Shown: positions 10,886 through 21,587, counted from the first letter of the stretch. The stretch: DNA of 64,000 nucleotides from Spisula solida (GCA_947247005.1 OX365948.1:53427401-53491400); one strand, 5' to 3'. Made by a program: numbers and translations. The notes: generated by a model not told the origin, from the sequence alone.

Positions 10886-12653
10886 CTACACGATGAGATA
10901 TAAACCATATCATGACAAGGCAGTATAAGTCTAGAATTTAATTGTACTTGCATGTGTCTATACGTGCTTCATAAATTAGGAATCATGATCAGTGAGTAGT
11001 TTTTCTGATGGTAATGTGTTAGGCAACTAAAGATGCGTCTACTCAACGTGCTATGACAAAATGTGAGTGTCTGTTTACAAAACAGCAGCTCATAAGTATC
11101 ATTTTATCATTCAATTAACATGCTTGCGTTATTTTCTTACACAAAATGCACTGTTCATCTTTCACAAAAACTTCAATCGTTGCGTTAGTATGTCGTATTA
11201 ATATCCATATGTGTGTTGCGAGAATTTTTCCGAGACTTGCTGACTAACCGAGAATTCTAACACCGCATGCCAGTTCTCATTAAAATTGATTACAAGTACA
11301 ATATAATTTCGATGCCTCCGAACAGTTTTGCCACGAAAAACCTGGATGCCTCTAGCATGTTGTTTTGTCCTGGCACTGTATAATGCAATATGGAAGTCAT
11401 TTGAATTTTGGAAGAATTTGCGAATTAGTTTCGAGTCTTTGATCTAGCTCTTGTATTCTTGTATTAACCGCTGCTGTTGCGACTGTTATTGCGCTAGCGA
11501 TGTGTTCTTGTATTTAAAATTTGTTTTGAACTTTATGAACATTATCATGTAGAAGTCTAGTATGCCTTCATCCGTTTGTAAGACATTCGATGTTAGTAGC
11601 CAGCCCCTACCCGTTTCAGAACAACCTGATTAAAAGGATCACCTCAATACACGCTTTGTATGCATATCTGACGACGACCCATTAAAGGTTTACTTCTAGG
11701 GATCATCAGCGCCTCGGTTTGGTGTAAAAAAACGTTAAAACCCTTCTCCCTTTTGTTCAGTTAATTTTAACAATGATCAAGATGAATTATCATAAATTAA
11801 ACATATATTTGAGTAGCCATTGTCCTTTGCTGTTTGAGTTAAAAAAAGGCAACAGTGGAAATACCATGTTGACGAATACCACTTTAAATACATTGCAATA
11901 AGGTCTTACCTTCAGGGAGAGCTTGAACTTGTGTCAGATTGGTTTATGAATAGAATCCATTTCTGACGTCGAATAATACCGTCAAGACATTTTAAGATAC
12001 ATCATATCGTATGTCAAAGACGTATCTTCATGATATCGCGATATATCGTAGATTTGTTATAGGTCAACTGTGAGAGAAGTAATAATTAACCATTGACTTA
12101 TTTCCAAAACATCGAAGCATTTTTAAGAAAGATCGAGTAATGGTTATGTACGGTAACTTTTCCAAATGCGAATTCTTTGAAAGACGAACGCAATTTCGCC
12201 GTCATGGTTGCAAGAGCACCAAATCCAACTGCCGAGCATTCAAATCAAGCATGTCACACACTTGTGGCATCAGTAAGTATCATTTCTGATGTGTGAACGT
12301 TGTATTATAATTTAAAATTTACTTTATTTCTGTTATATGGTCACTTAAATCATTGTTTGAACAAAGGTTTTGAACTATTTTCTATTGGAAACCACACAGG
12401 CACATATTGTTTCTTTAGTACATGTATTTTATTTAATCATTAATTTCATTTCTTTCGAATGCTCATATACTAACAACACCGGTACGTTCGTTTAGCGATA
12501 CTCTCCGAAACAAAAACGTTTTAATTGCGATTTTTTCCTAAATCGTTCCGATTCAGGTAATAATCTTATTTGCCAGGCTACAATGACGAACTATGAAAGA
12601 CATTTTGACCTTTGTTGGGGTTCCATAACACGATCTTGTTGCCGATATTTCAG
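10886..12653. other. Region upstream of channel unit 1
   Basis: I looked here for the exon coding the N-terminal half of the T1 domain (NVGG and FDR-type motifs on the plus strand) and found none. No other gene is supported apart from the weak candidate at 12139-12275. Confidence 0.5.
12139..12275 (+). other. Weak candidate leader exon upstream of unit 1
   Basis: A short ATG-initiated, cysteine-containing reading frame (MVMYGNFSKCEFFERRTQ...) runs into a consensus donor, catca|gtaagt, at 12276, 378 bp before the unit 1 acceptor. Its phase would be 1, as exon A requires. It has no T1 N-terminal motif and no counterpart upstream of units 2-4. It could be a 5' leader exon or chance. Confidence 0.2.
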
Positions 12654-12925
12654 GAGAATTACATGTGCCATTGGAGGTGTGTGGAGCAGTGGTGAAAAGG
12701 GAGTTTGATTTTTGGCGAATCTCAGAAAACTTCATCAAGCCTTGCTGCTGGAGCAAGTATAGATCTTATATAGAAAACCAGAGAATCTTAGAAGGTTTCA
12801 ATAAAAGCGTTCTACAAGAGGATGAACATGATGAAATTCACTTGGAAGGTCTTAAAGGTTGGGAATTGTTGCGAACCAGACTTTGGAATATTCTAGAATA
12901 TCCACGTTCGTCCAGACCAGCTCTT
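12654..12925 (+). CDS. Kv channel unit 1, exon A (C-terminal half of T1 domain, pre-S1)
   Basis: Codes about 90 residues of a Shaw/Kv3-like voltage-gated potassium channel. T1 mediates subfamily-specific tetramer assembly on the cytoplasmic side of the membrane. It begins inside a glycine codon (tttcag|ga gaa, phase 1) and reads ELHVPLEVCGAVVKRE. His3, Cys9 and Cys30-Cys31 form HX5CX20CC, the zinc-binding signature of the T1 interface in Kv2-Kv4 type channels; W follows as CCW. It ends ...EYPRSSRPAL|gtaagt at a phase 0 donor, matching the W-x-x-x-E/D-x-P-x-S-S-R run before S1 in Kv3. The N-terminal half of T1 must come from an exon I could not find. Exon B of the same unit follows after an 834-bp intron. 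Confidence 0.93.
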
Positions 12926-13759
12926 GTAAGTAAAACAATAGTTAAAATAGGGTGAGAATAAATTAACACACTGTCTGTCTTGGTGATGAACTGGTATCTA
13001 TCGGGAAAAAGACATGAACCTATATGACAGCCATTTTCATGTATTGTTGACTCTGAATTAAAGCGATATCGTGCGTATAATGGATACATGTACCAGCAAA
13101 AACCATTAACTGGCCGTGAAATAAATAATTGCCTATAAAAGGCCCAGTTCACAGTGTAGCAATACCAACTGACTCAGGCGTCACTTCTAGTATTTAAGGC
13201 ATCAAATCCACGAACAAAGTCCACCTAAGGAAATAAAAAATAACCGTAAATAGCGAATTACAGATTTCTATGATATATACACTATTCTAATGGGGAAATA
13301 TAAGCTTTACAAGAAATATAAGATCTCTATCAGCATTCGTGTCGTTTTTTCCAGCACCCTATTAGACCAAGGGCTTGGCAATGTAGTCCGCTTGTAAACT
13401 AATCATTTCTAGGTTTAGCAGAGCGCAGGAAAAGAACTATAGAAATTCTATATTTCGTGGAAAACTTACTAGTATATATTCCCTTAGACTGAGGTAACTA
13501 CGCTCATAGAAATCGGTGAAGAAATAAAATACTTACAGCTATTTTCTTTTTCCAAGCAGAGCAACTGTTGACCAATCTGTTCTTGGATGTGATGCCTTTA
13601 CGACGTAAAAGTCACGTTGTATCGCTACAATGGTTTAGAACCGAACTATTATAATAACGCGTTTATTGAGACTAAAACATTAACGAGATATATTTATTTA
13701 GAATAAGTTATATTTTTTCTTCAGTAGAAAATCTTTCCTTATTAATTTGATACTTTCAG
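12926..13759 (+). other. Unit 1 intron between T1 and S1
   Basis: GT-AG intron of 834 bp, phase 0, donor gtaagt, acceptor tactttcag. More than half of it is a PAL-1 element. Confidence 0.9.
13152..13632. mobile_element. PAL-1 MITE copy 3, diverged, inside the unit 1 intron
   Basis: The left end cagtgtagcaatacca and right end ttgtatcgctacaatg match the termini of the other two copies, with more substitutions. The interior shows the same mirrored words (gatttctatgatatatac, atttcgtggaaa). Flanks gttca and gttta agree with a 5-bp target duplication. Confidence 0.8.
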
Positions 13760-14906
13760 GCTTTCGGCGTTGTTTCTTTGATGTTTGTGATCCTCTCCAT
13801 AATGGGGTTCTGTCTGGAGACCTTGCCCGAGTTACGTCCTGTAAACGTCACCCTCAATGTGAATGCTACCAGACATCACTGTGATGGCAAGAATATTACA
13901 ACCAACTACATTATGGTGCCGAATACCGGGTTATACGTTCTGGATATTATATGTACAGCCTACTTCACTTTGGAACTGATCGTCAGATTTATATTCTCCC
14001 CAATTAAGATTCAGTTTGTCCTGTCAGCCATGAACTTTATTGACCTTCTTGCCTTGGTACCGCTGTATATGCAACTTATTCTGAACACTGATGCTTTTAA
14101 ATATTGTTACTCTAGAGAAGGCTATATATTTGAGATTATGTTTATTCTGCGTATTATCCGCATGTTCCGAATCTTCCATCTTGTGAAGCATTACCAGGCG
14201 CTTCAAATCTTGGTGTATGCCATCAAGGCGAGTATGAAGGAGCTGTTTATGCTGTTGATTTTCTTACTGTTAGGAATGCTTGTTTTTGCTACCATGATTT
14301 ACTATGCTGAACGTGGCGATGATTTAACAAATGAGACGCAGATACCAACGATTCCGATGGGATTCTGGTGGGCCATTATTACAATGACTACCGTTGGATA
14401 TGGAGATATTGCACCTACAACTCCGCTTGGTTATGTTGTTGGAACATGTTGCGCCATCTGCGGTGTCCTTATGGTAGCACTAACCATTCCTGTTATATCT
14501 AATAACTTCACATTATTCTACACGCACGTCCGGTCACGTGGCAAGAAGGAAGATGATAGTGATGGTTTTGATGTTCGCAGCCACTCCTCAGTATCTAGTC
14601 ATAGCAGTGGCTCTAGTATGGGACATGGTAGACGAACGTCAAATGGTTCTATGTACCACACGGAGAGGTGCCGCCACAAACAGATTCCAGCAGACGGCTC
14701 TCCTATGTCCGGTGAAGTCTATACACTAAATGGTAAATTCAGGAACAATTGCCATAAATATTACGGACGTACTGCGCGTTGCGCTATTACTAGACGTCCA
14801 TCTATTGCCTTGAGTGACGTCATAGTGAAGAGCGACGACAATGAATACGATACAGCGAGAAGTGACCCGGAGAAAGCTCAGTCTGATGAAGGTCTTATGT
14901 ACGCAG
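13760..14906 (+). CDS. Kv channel unit 1, exon B (S1-S6, pore, cytoplasmic tail)
   Basis: Codes 382 residues plus one base. Exon residues: S1 about 3-20; S1-S2 loop with three N-glycosylation sequons (N29, N35, N45); S2 about 57-79 with the conserved E72; S3 about 86-108 with D95. S4 is RIIRMFRIFHLVK (131-143), S5 about 161-183 with FATMIYYAER, the pore helix is WWAIITMTTVGYGD (203-216), and S6 is about 224-250. The protein should be a plasma-membrane potassium channel subunit opened by depolarisation. FATMIYYAER and the T1 type place it near Kv3/Shaw. Oddities: His at the K5 position of S4, Phe at the first S4 charge position, and T-I-P instead of P-V-P in S6. The tail holds an RRTSNGS motif (possible kinase site) and ends ...SDEGLMYA before the donor at 14907. 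Read-through would stop after two more codons (G-W). Confidence 0.93.
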
Positions 14907-15112
14907 GTTGGTAAGTTTAGTGTTTGTAATATGTGTGTGATAATTTCCTGTCGTCAATGTCATTTCCAGTAATCATACCCTGCTTTCAAAAGTTCTCTCC
15001 CGTTTTTACCGTCCCAATTTCCTAAGTAAGGTTGTGTCTCTTTAGTTCATTTGATTATCATCTGTAGCACCTCGTTTAAAAAGTATCGACACTATTATTC
15101 GCTGATATCGCA

Positions 15113-15251
15113 AAAGGACAAGATTCAAGAATGGCTTATTTTGGCCATGTGTTTGAAAAAAAAATGCATTTTCCTATAAATCAGTACATGCATGTTACTT
15201 TTTGAAAAAGCAAAAGGCAACATTAAGCTATTCGTGAACCTTGCCCTTTCT
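15113..15251. mobile_element. INV-2 MITE, copy 2 (short)
   Basis: Left end aaggacaagattcaagaatgg and right end tattcgtgaaccttgccctt match the family termini; the interior is shortened to about 100 bp. Confidence 0.7.
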
Positions 15252-16175
15252 ACATTGCTCACGAATCGTTTCTAGCTTTTTTTATACAATCTGAATAAAG
15301 CGAAAGACGTTCTAACCTATTCCAAGATACAATAATGTGTGCAAAAACAAACATATAATGTTTTGTGATGCACGTTTATCTTTCGAAAAGCCATAATCAA
15401 GTTTAACTGCAAGTGAATTTGAATAAATCAGACAATATTAACGTATTTCTATGCATATAGGACAGTATTTGGTTTAGAATATTGTTTCAGTGCCATTACA
15501 TTTCACGAAAAGAATAGTAAGGTTGTTAATTAACATTTCTATATCGTGTTTAGTTTAAAAATCGTCAGTTTAGAAAATCCCTGTTCAACTAACATTGGGA
15601 AACTATCCAGGCATCGTGCTTAGTGTATTGGGCCTTGAAGAAATGCAATCTTACCACTTTCTAAATATGACATTGAAACTGAAGAAAATTGAAATTACTG
15701 AGTTTGTGTAAATATTAGAAGGCATATTCACAGACTGAGACCGTTTCTTACATCGACTGATTCATGAAGTAGAAAAAATAAAAATAACAAAATAACTGTT
15801 CACTATTGACACATGCATAAGCATTTGCTTCAAAGCAAACGGGGTAATTCATAGTTAACCAATTACAGAAATTTACCGTATACGTCTGGTGTAAATCGAG
15901 AATTTAGTTGACCAATGAAATAATTTATTTTTGTTTGTAAAATATTGGAAATATTGCAAATGTTTGCCCAATCAAATGGATTTACTTGATCTGTTCGACA
16001 AAATAACCTCAACAAATCAAGGGGCGGGGCGTTCTCTATACTGACGTTTGGTCAATTGACCATTCTGATCGAACCGATGCAGTTATCTTACAGGGTCATA
16101 AAACGCTAATGACTGGGCATAACTTGGCTGTAGGAATCGGTGTAATTATAGGCTTATTTGAAATATAATTTTGTG

Positions 16176-16290
16176 GAGGAGGATACGGACGGTACGTTCT
16201 GTGCCTGTCTCTTGCATGGGTGGCTAGGCGCTGCCGTGACTTCTGTATGGCTTTGAATTATCTGCGTATTACAGTATTTGAATTTATTAT
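16176..16290 (+). repeat. Dispersed block REP-D, copy 1
   Basis: Contains tgtctcttgcatgggtggct, aggcgctgccgtgacttctg and tatggctttgaattatctg. Related sequence lies at 17640-17765 and, partly, at 35672-35720 in the terminal intron of unit 2. Confidence 0.65.
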
Positions 16291-16310
16291 ATAGATTATA
16301 CAATGTATAT

Positions 16311-16500
16311 AAAGGACAAAGTTCACTAATGGCTTAATTAGGCCCTGTTATATGTTAACCAGGGAAATTGGTATATGTATGCTTATTTTTGGAAAGGCAG
16401 TGTTAGGTTATTAGAAACGAAGGACATATTTATATAAACATACTGTGCATTTTTATTTTTTACAAAAGTCCATTAAGCAATTTGTGAAACATGTGCTTAA
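16311..16500. mobile_element. INV-2 MITE, copy 3, diverged
   Basis: Left end aaaggacaaagttcactaat and a degraded right end near 16480-16500 (gcaatttgtgaaacatgtgc). Confidence 0.55.
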
Positions 16501-16638
16501 CATGTGATTTTGACGCAGTTTAGAACAATCCTAGGTTCTTTTGTGTTTTCTCTAAACCTTCTATAACACAATGTTGTTCGACGATCACGTGACTGGAAAT
16601 AGAATTATACTAAATCACTTACGACTATCTCATTTCAG

Positions 16639-16652
16639 ACTCTCCATTATGA
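16639..16652 (+). CDS. Kv channel unit 1, terminal coding exon (D-S-P-L-stop)
   Basis: After the acceptor catttcag the sequence reads ac tct cca tta tga. Joined to the final G of exon B (phase 1) it gives Asp-Ser-Pro-Leu and stop. The support is comparative: units 2 and 3 each have an acceptor at the matching place giving D-S-A-V-stop and D-C-T-V-stop, with the same phase and length. S-x-Leu at the end resembles a class I PDZ ligand, as used by many channels for scaffold binding. The 3' UTR beyond was not delimited. Confidence 0.65.
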
Positions 16653-17400
16653 AGAGGAATCTCCATAGAAACGGATCATGCACGAAATGACTGAAGCACA
16701 TTAAACCGACACCGTTTGAATTCTTTGATGATGTTGCAATATCGAATAACAAAACATCTCGTTGGATTTTACGATATCTTCAAATCCCATTGACGTCATT
16801 AATTTTGTTCAAAGAAGTATCTATTCATGTACCGTGTATGCAAGAGGTGCTTTGGTACGACAATCATCAAAGAAATGTATATATGTGGTTTATGTTTTCA
16901 GAAATGGTTATGATGTTCTGTTTAGAATTTATTTATAGAACAAACAAATTAATGTGGTTATCGACCTTATATGAATGAAACATTATGTTACAAACTACAG
17001 AATATGTCAATTTCCGCGAGAAAGGCCGTGCCTTACCAGTGATTTTTAAGATTATTAAGTGTCTATTGTTATGAACAGTGTCAACTGGCGGATTACTGGT
17101 CAATTACTGATTTTATTGTTCACTCAACCAAAATAGATCATGAATGGCTACATCACACTGAAATATGTCTATAGTGTATCTCGTACAAATTCATAATACA
17201 CTCTCCGCTTATGATAATGAAGCCCGAAATTAAATAATAGACAAGAAATCAAATGTTAAAGTATTCTAATAGAAGTTTCGGGGACCACGTTAATTTGTTC
17301 GCACTATACTTCATGTTATGTGCATGATAAACATGATTATGAACATACTTATAACAGGCGTATCATTACATGATATTGCAAAAACGGTATTTTATATAAT
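16653..17400. other. Downstream of unit 1
   Basis: Probably the 3' UTR of unit 1 followed by spacer. A 62-codon ORF at 16790-16978 has no recognisable family. No clear AATAAA just after the stop. Confidence 0.4.
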
Positions 17401-17535
17401 AGAGAGGTTTCGATGCGAACGTGTACGACTAATTGTACGTGTAGTTACCCGTACATGTATACGTACACGTTGAAATTAAATTTGTTTGCGTAACAACAAC
17501 GTGTGCGTGTAATATCACATGACAGTTGTTACAGT
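17401..17535 (+). mobile_element. MITE family AGAGAGG, copy 1, truncated
   Basis: Starts agagaggtttcgatgcgaac and shares gtacccgtacatgtatacgt-like sequence and cacatgacagttgt with the complete copy at 29898-30264. The right terminus is missing. Confidence 0.7.
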
Positions 17536-17639
17536 CGATTATGAGTGTTTATATAAAGCTATAAAAGTCTCCCCGTACTTCACACATTATCATTTGCAAT
17601 ATTACCTCCCTTAATGGTTAAATGCTAATTTCGAAAGTC

Positions 17640-17765
17640 ATGGGTGTTTCATTGTGAGGGGTGATATATAGGCTGTGTCTGTCTGTTGCGTGTTTGATTA
17701 GGCGCTTCCGTCGCTTCTGTATGGCTTTGAACTATCTGTACATTCCTGTATTTAATATCATAGTA
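17640..17765 (+). repeat. REP-D, copy 2
   Basis: Shares ggctgtgtctgtctgttgcg, attaggcgcttccgtcgctt and ctgtatggctttgaactatc with the block at 16176-16290. Confidence 0.65.
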
Positions 17766-18042
17766 CACGTTATTGCAGTACCAGAGCTTACATGTTTAAA
17801 AACATTTTATAAAACAAGCTTTAGATACACATGATCAATAGATGCATCGTTATGACCAAATAAACCAAAAACCGCGAAATTATTCATCGCTAAAATATAT
17901 GCCCCCTATCATGATATATGTACAAACACAAACTTACAAAATGCTAAGTAGACTAGTAATGTGTTCAATGCACTTACACAAATACCGCGACCATGTTCAT
18001 AAACTCAGGAAGATATTCACGCTATATATTATATACATATAA
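17766..18042. other. Spacer
   Basis: Nothing recognised. Confidence 0.4.
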
Positions 18043-18200
18043 AACTGCCTGTTTAAATAATTAGCTTTTCTATAATGATGATGACTATCCCCAAACTATA
18101 CTTTTCTACATTGCGATATATACATGTATACTAGTGTAAGAGCGATATGATTGTAAATGTAATTTTGATTGACAAAAGTTCCGGTTCTAATAGACTTGTA
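18043..18200 (+). repeat. About 160-bp direct repeat, copy 1
   Basis: Starts actgcctgtttaaataatta and ends ttccggttctaatagacttg. The same sequence recurs at 19619-19775 and, shortened, at 19776-19890. Two inverted-repeat elements lie between copies 1 and 2. Confidence 0.85.
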
Positions 18201-18202
18201 TA

Positions 18203-19009
18203 CATATATACACCTGGAAATATGTTAAGCACACCCCGGAAATTTAAAATTGGTTGTGATTGAAAGATCTGTCATGAGATGACGACTTAATTGAGCAAGA
18301 AATAGTAATTTGATAAGTAGCGATAGCAATTTAGTAATTATAAACCAGTAAATTTATGAGTTTAGTTTATTCTTATCCAAATTATTGAAGCATAAGCAAA
18401 TGTCTTGTTTTTTACCAAAAATGTAGGTGTTTATAAGTATGGTGTTGGAGCGTTTACAAAACATTTACTGGTGGGTATTTTTGGTAAATGTTGACGATTA
18501 CTTAACCTTTAATGACATTATGTAGCCAAATGTTTAATAACGTGTGTAACCTCGACGTGCCCGGATGACAAGAATGGCAAAATTTATCTTAAAATCGCAT
18601 AAGACGCCTTACTGGTAGTACGAGGAGAAGGGTTGAGGCTGTCGTCCGGGCACGTGACAGTTACACACGTTATTAAAATTTTTGCTACATAATGTCATTT
18701 AAGGTTAAGTAATCGTCAACATTTACCAAAAATATCCCCCAGTAAATGTTTTGTAAACGCTCCAACACCATACTTATAAACACCTACATTTTTGGTAAAA
18801 AACAACACATTTGCTTATGCTTCGATAATTTGGATAAGAATAAACTAAACTCATAAATTTACTGGTTTATGATTACTAAATTGCTATCGCTACTTATCAA
18901 ATTACTATTTCTTAGCTCAATTAAGTCGTCATCTTATGACAGTGCTTTCAATCACAACCAATTTTAAATTTCCGGGGTGTGCTTAACTTATTTCCAGGTG
19001 TATATATGA
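18203..19009. mobile_element. Palindromic fold-back MITE, about 807 bp
   Basis: Near-perfect palindrome of about 400-bp arms meeting near 18600 (cgtgcccggatgac / gtccgggcacgtg). The ends read catatatacacctggaaata and its complement. No coding capacity. Confidence 0.9.
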
Positions 19010-19601
19010 GCCGTTCTCCAGGAAAACCGGGCTTAGTGACGTTATATAGCAATAATGTAATAAGATTTAGAAAAATGTCTAAAATGAGAAAAAGTCATGT
19101 TCTTTGATTTAAGTTAAAGTAATTGGACAATATAGTACTATGTCTTAGATTTTATTTTTCTCATAAATTATGTTAAAATAACTTCTGTCGTTGCTATGGT
19201 GACAAATTTCTGAAAAGTACCCATATTGAGAAAAACGAGGGGTTAGTGGTTAAAAACGGTAGCTACTTTTTTCTATAAGCGAACACTGACAATTTTGATA
19301 TGTTTTATTAAAATAAGAATATAATTCTAAAATGTGACACTATTTTGAAAAGGTTACGTCAAGAATTTATTAAATACTGGATTTGTGAAATTATCGTTAA
19401 CGTTACGTCAAATAACGTTTGCGACGTCACTCAAAAAGTAGGCGGGAGTGGTTAGTTTTAAAAGTCTATAACTTTGTAAATGTACGTAATAATTTATTAA
19501 AATGTTCAGAAACAGGTCATAAGAGTCTCCTCTTTATAAAACTGTTTTATCATGATTTTCTAATTTTTGTCACTAAGCCCAGTTTTCCTGAAAAACGGCT
19601 C
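19008..19601. mobile_element. TIR MITE, 594 bp
   Basis: Inverted ends gagccgtt..ccaggaaaacc..gggcttagtga and tcactaagccc..agttttcctg..aaacggctc, abutting the preceding palindrome. Flanking tatat/atata is compatible with a TA-type target. The 73-codon ORF at 19419-19640 crosses the right end and is not a gene. Confidence 0.85.
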
Positions 19602-19618
19602 ATATATTATAATTATGT

Positions 19619-19890
19619 AACTGCCTGTTTAAATAGTTAACTTTTCTATAGTAATAGATGAATACCCCCAAAATATAATTTTCTACGTTACGCTGTATAT
19701 ATATGAGTTATGTAATTATAAATATATATTTGATTGACAAAAGTTCCGGTTCTAATGGACTTATATATGTATATATAAAAAATACCCCCAAAATATGATT
19801 TTCTACATTACGCTATATATATAAGAGTTACATAATTATAAACATATATTTGATTGACAAAAGTCTCGGTTCTAATAGACTTGTATGAAG
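19619..19890 (+). repeat. Direct repeat copies 2 and 3 in tandem
   Basis: Copy 2 (19619-19775) and shortened copy 3 (19776-19890) of the sequence at 18043-18200, sharing tgattgacaaaagt and ttctaatagactt. Confidence 0.85.
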
Positions 19891-20053
19891 CGACCAAGCC
19901 ACATACGCTATATATAAAATTATGCAAGTATACCAGACAGAAAAAGAAACTTCTACTATATAGTAGAGTGTTTTTTTGCACCTGCAAAAACTCAATAACT
20001 ACACATAATTTTCAATTCCTTTTTGCTGACGAATAGAAAAACCCTTTCTCATT

Positions 20054-20341
20054 AGTCCCCTACCGGTTTTTGACCCGATGGGACTAAAGGTTTGCCCTCT
20101 GTCTGTCCGTCCGTCCGTCAGTCCACCCGTCAAACAATCTGGATCCTGACATAACTCAAACAGTTTCCAAGCTAGGTTTATGAAACTTGATATGTGGATA
20201 GGGGGCAATAAGGGGATTATGCACGTAAAATATTTAGATTCTGACAAAAATTGTGGTTGCTATGGCAACAGAAACATTGAAAATGGCCTCAAACCGGTAG
20301 GGGCTTCTGTATTGCTTGCAATTCTTAATAACTTGTTTATC
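20054..20341 (+). repeat. REP-A, copy 2
   Basis: Same start (agtcccctaccggt), ccgtccgtccgtc run and end (aattcttaataacttg) as the copies at 7637 and 45462. Confidence 0.9.
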
Positions 20342-20794
20342 ATAACTTATAACAGTAATTATTTCACCAATAAATGAACTTTGCAAACGCCGATAGCGGT
20401 AGACATGTAACCAATGTTTTGTACTGTTTTTTTTGGCTAACTGAGGAGGAAACACGTAAAACATGCGAGAGCTTGGTGGAAATTGTGGGCTTTAATTAAC
20501 AGTTTTTTTTATAATTGCTCAATTATTCTCGGTAACAAAGGGTGTTTCTGTTCGTCAGCAAAACAAATATATTGAAACCTAATGCGTTGATAATGAGTTT
20601 TAGTAGTCGCAAAATTAGCGCTGTATATTGCACTATGTTTTATGTACACGTTTCCTTTTTTGCCTGGTATATATATTTATCAAACATGCATTATGTGTTT
20701 GCTTTGAAAATTGTATTTTCACCGATATTTCAATACGTAAAATATTTTATGAAATAGTTAATGGTAATGACAATGATATCTATTTCCATAATGC
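20342..20794. other. AT-rich spacer
   Basis: Nothing recognised. ORFs of about 70 codons here are AT-rich and resemble no family. Confidence 0.4.
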
Positions 20795-21352
20795 TCAATT
20801 TAAAATAAATATTTACATAACTTTCAACTTAAAAATAAATATTTACATAACTTTCAACTTAAAAATAAATATTTACATAACTTTCAACTTAAAAATAAAT
20901 ATTTACATAACTTTCAGCTTAAATATATATATTTACATAACGTTCAATTTAAAATATACATTTCCATAACTTTCAACTACAAAATATATATTTACATAAC
21001 GTTCAACTACAAAATATATAGTTACATAACGTTCAACTTAAAATATATATTTCCATAACTTTCAACTTAAAAATATAGATTTACATAAAATTCAATTACA
21101 AAATATATATTTATATAACTTTCAACTTAAAAAAATATATTTACATAACGTTCAACTACAAAATATATATTTACATAACTTTCAACTTAAAAATATATGT
21201 TTCCATAACGTTTAACTTAAAAATATTTATTTACATATTAACTGTCAATTGAAAATATCTATAGACATAACGGTCATTAACAAAATATTTATTTACATAA
21301 CGTTCAACTAAAAAACATATATTTACATAACTTTCAACTTAAAAGTATATAT
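20795..21352. repeat. AT-rich tandem repeat, about 30-bp unit
   Basis: Around 18 degenerate copies of ttcaacttaaaaataaatat-ttacataac; the first five are nearly identical and later ones drift (tttccataac, aactacaaaatatat). Two more copies lie at 21588-21655, separated by a SINE-like fragment. Confidence 0.93.
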
Positions 21353-21489
21353 TTAGAATCTACATACACTTTCCACTAAAATCTTAGATGGACTGATTAT
21401 TCCATATTGTGTATTTTACCTATTTGCATAAATGATGGTTGAATGTGTTAATTTACAAATGTGTTTATACTTGTATAATATATGTATAT

Positions 21490-21587
21490 AATGTGTTAAC
21501 CATGAAACCGTCATTTTACAGCACTTTTAAACGTGTATTTACATGAAAAGGGCTATATAAGTATGGTATAATAATAATAATAATAAT
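21490..21587 (+). repeat. SINE 3'-tail-like fragment inside the array
   Basis: Ends gaaaagggctatataagtat, ggtata and then (ata)n. The same tail (aaaagggcgctatataaatc, tggtat) closes the SINE at 49449-49880, suggesting a retroposed copy that landed in the repeat array. The 5' limit is unclear. Confidence 0.55.

Larger units (their letters stand above)
14907..16638 (+). other. Unit 1 terminal intron (proposed)
   Basis: 1732 bp, phase 1, donor gca g|gttggt, acceptor tctcatttcag. It contains INV-2 copies at 15113-15251 and 16311-16500 and a dispersed block at about 16176-16290. A stronger donor, ttg|gtaagt, lies 4 nt downstream at 14911 (see findings). Confidence 0.6.
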
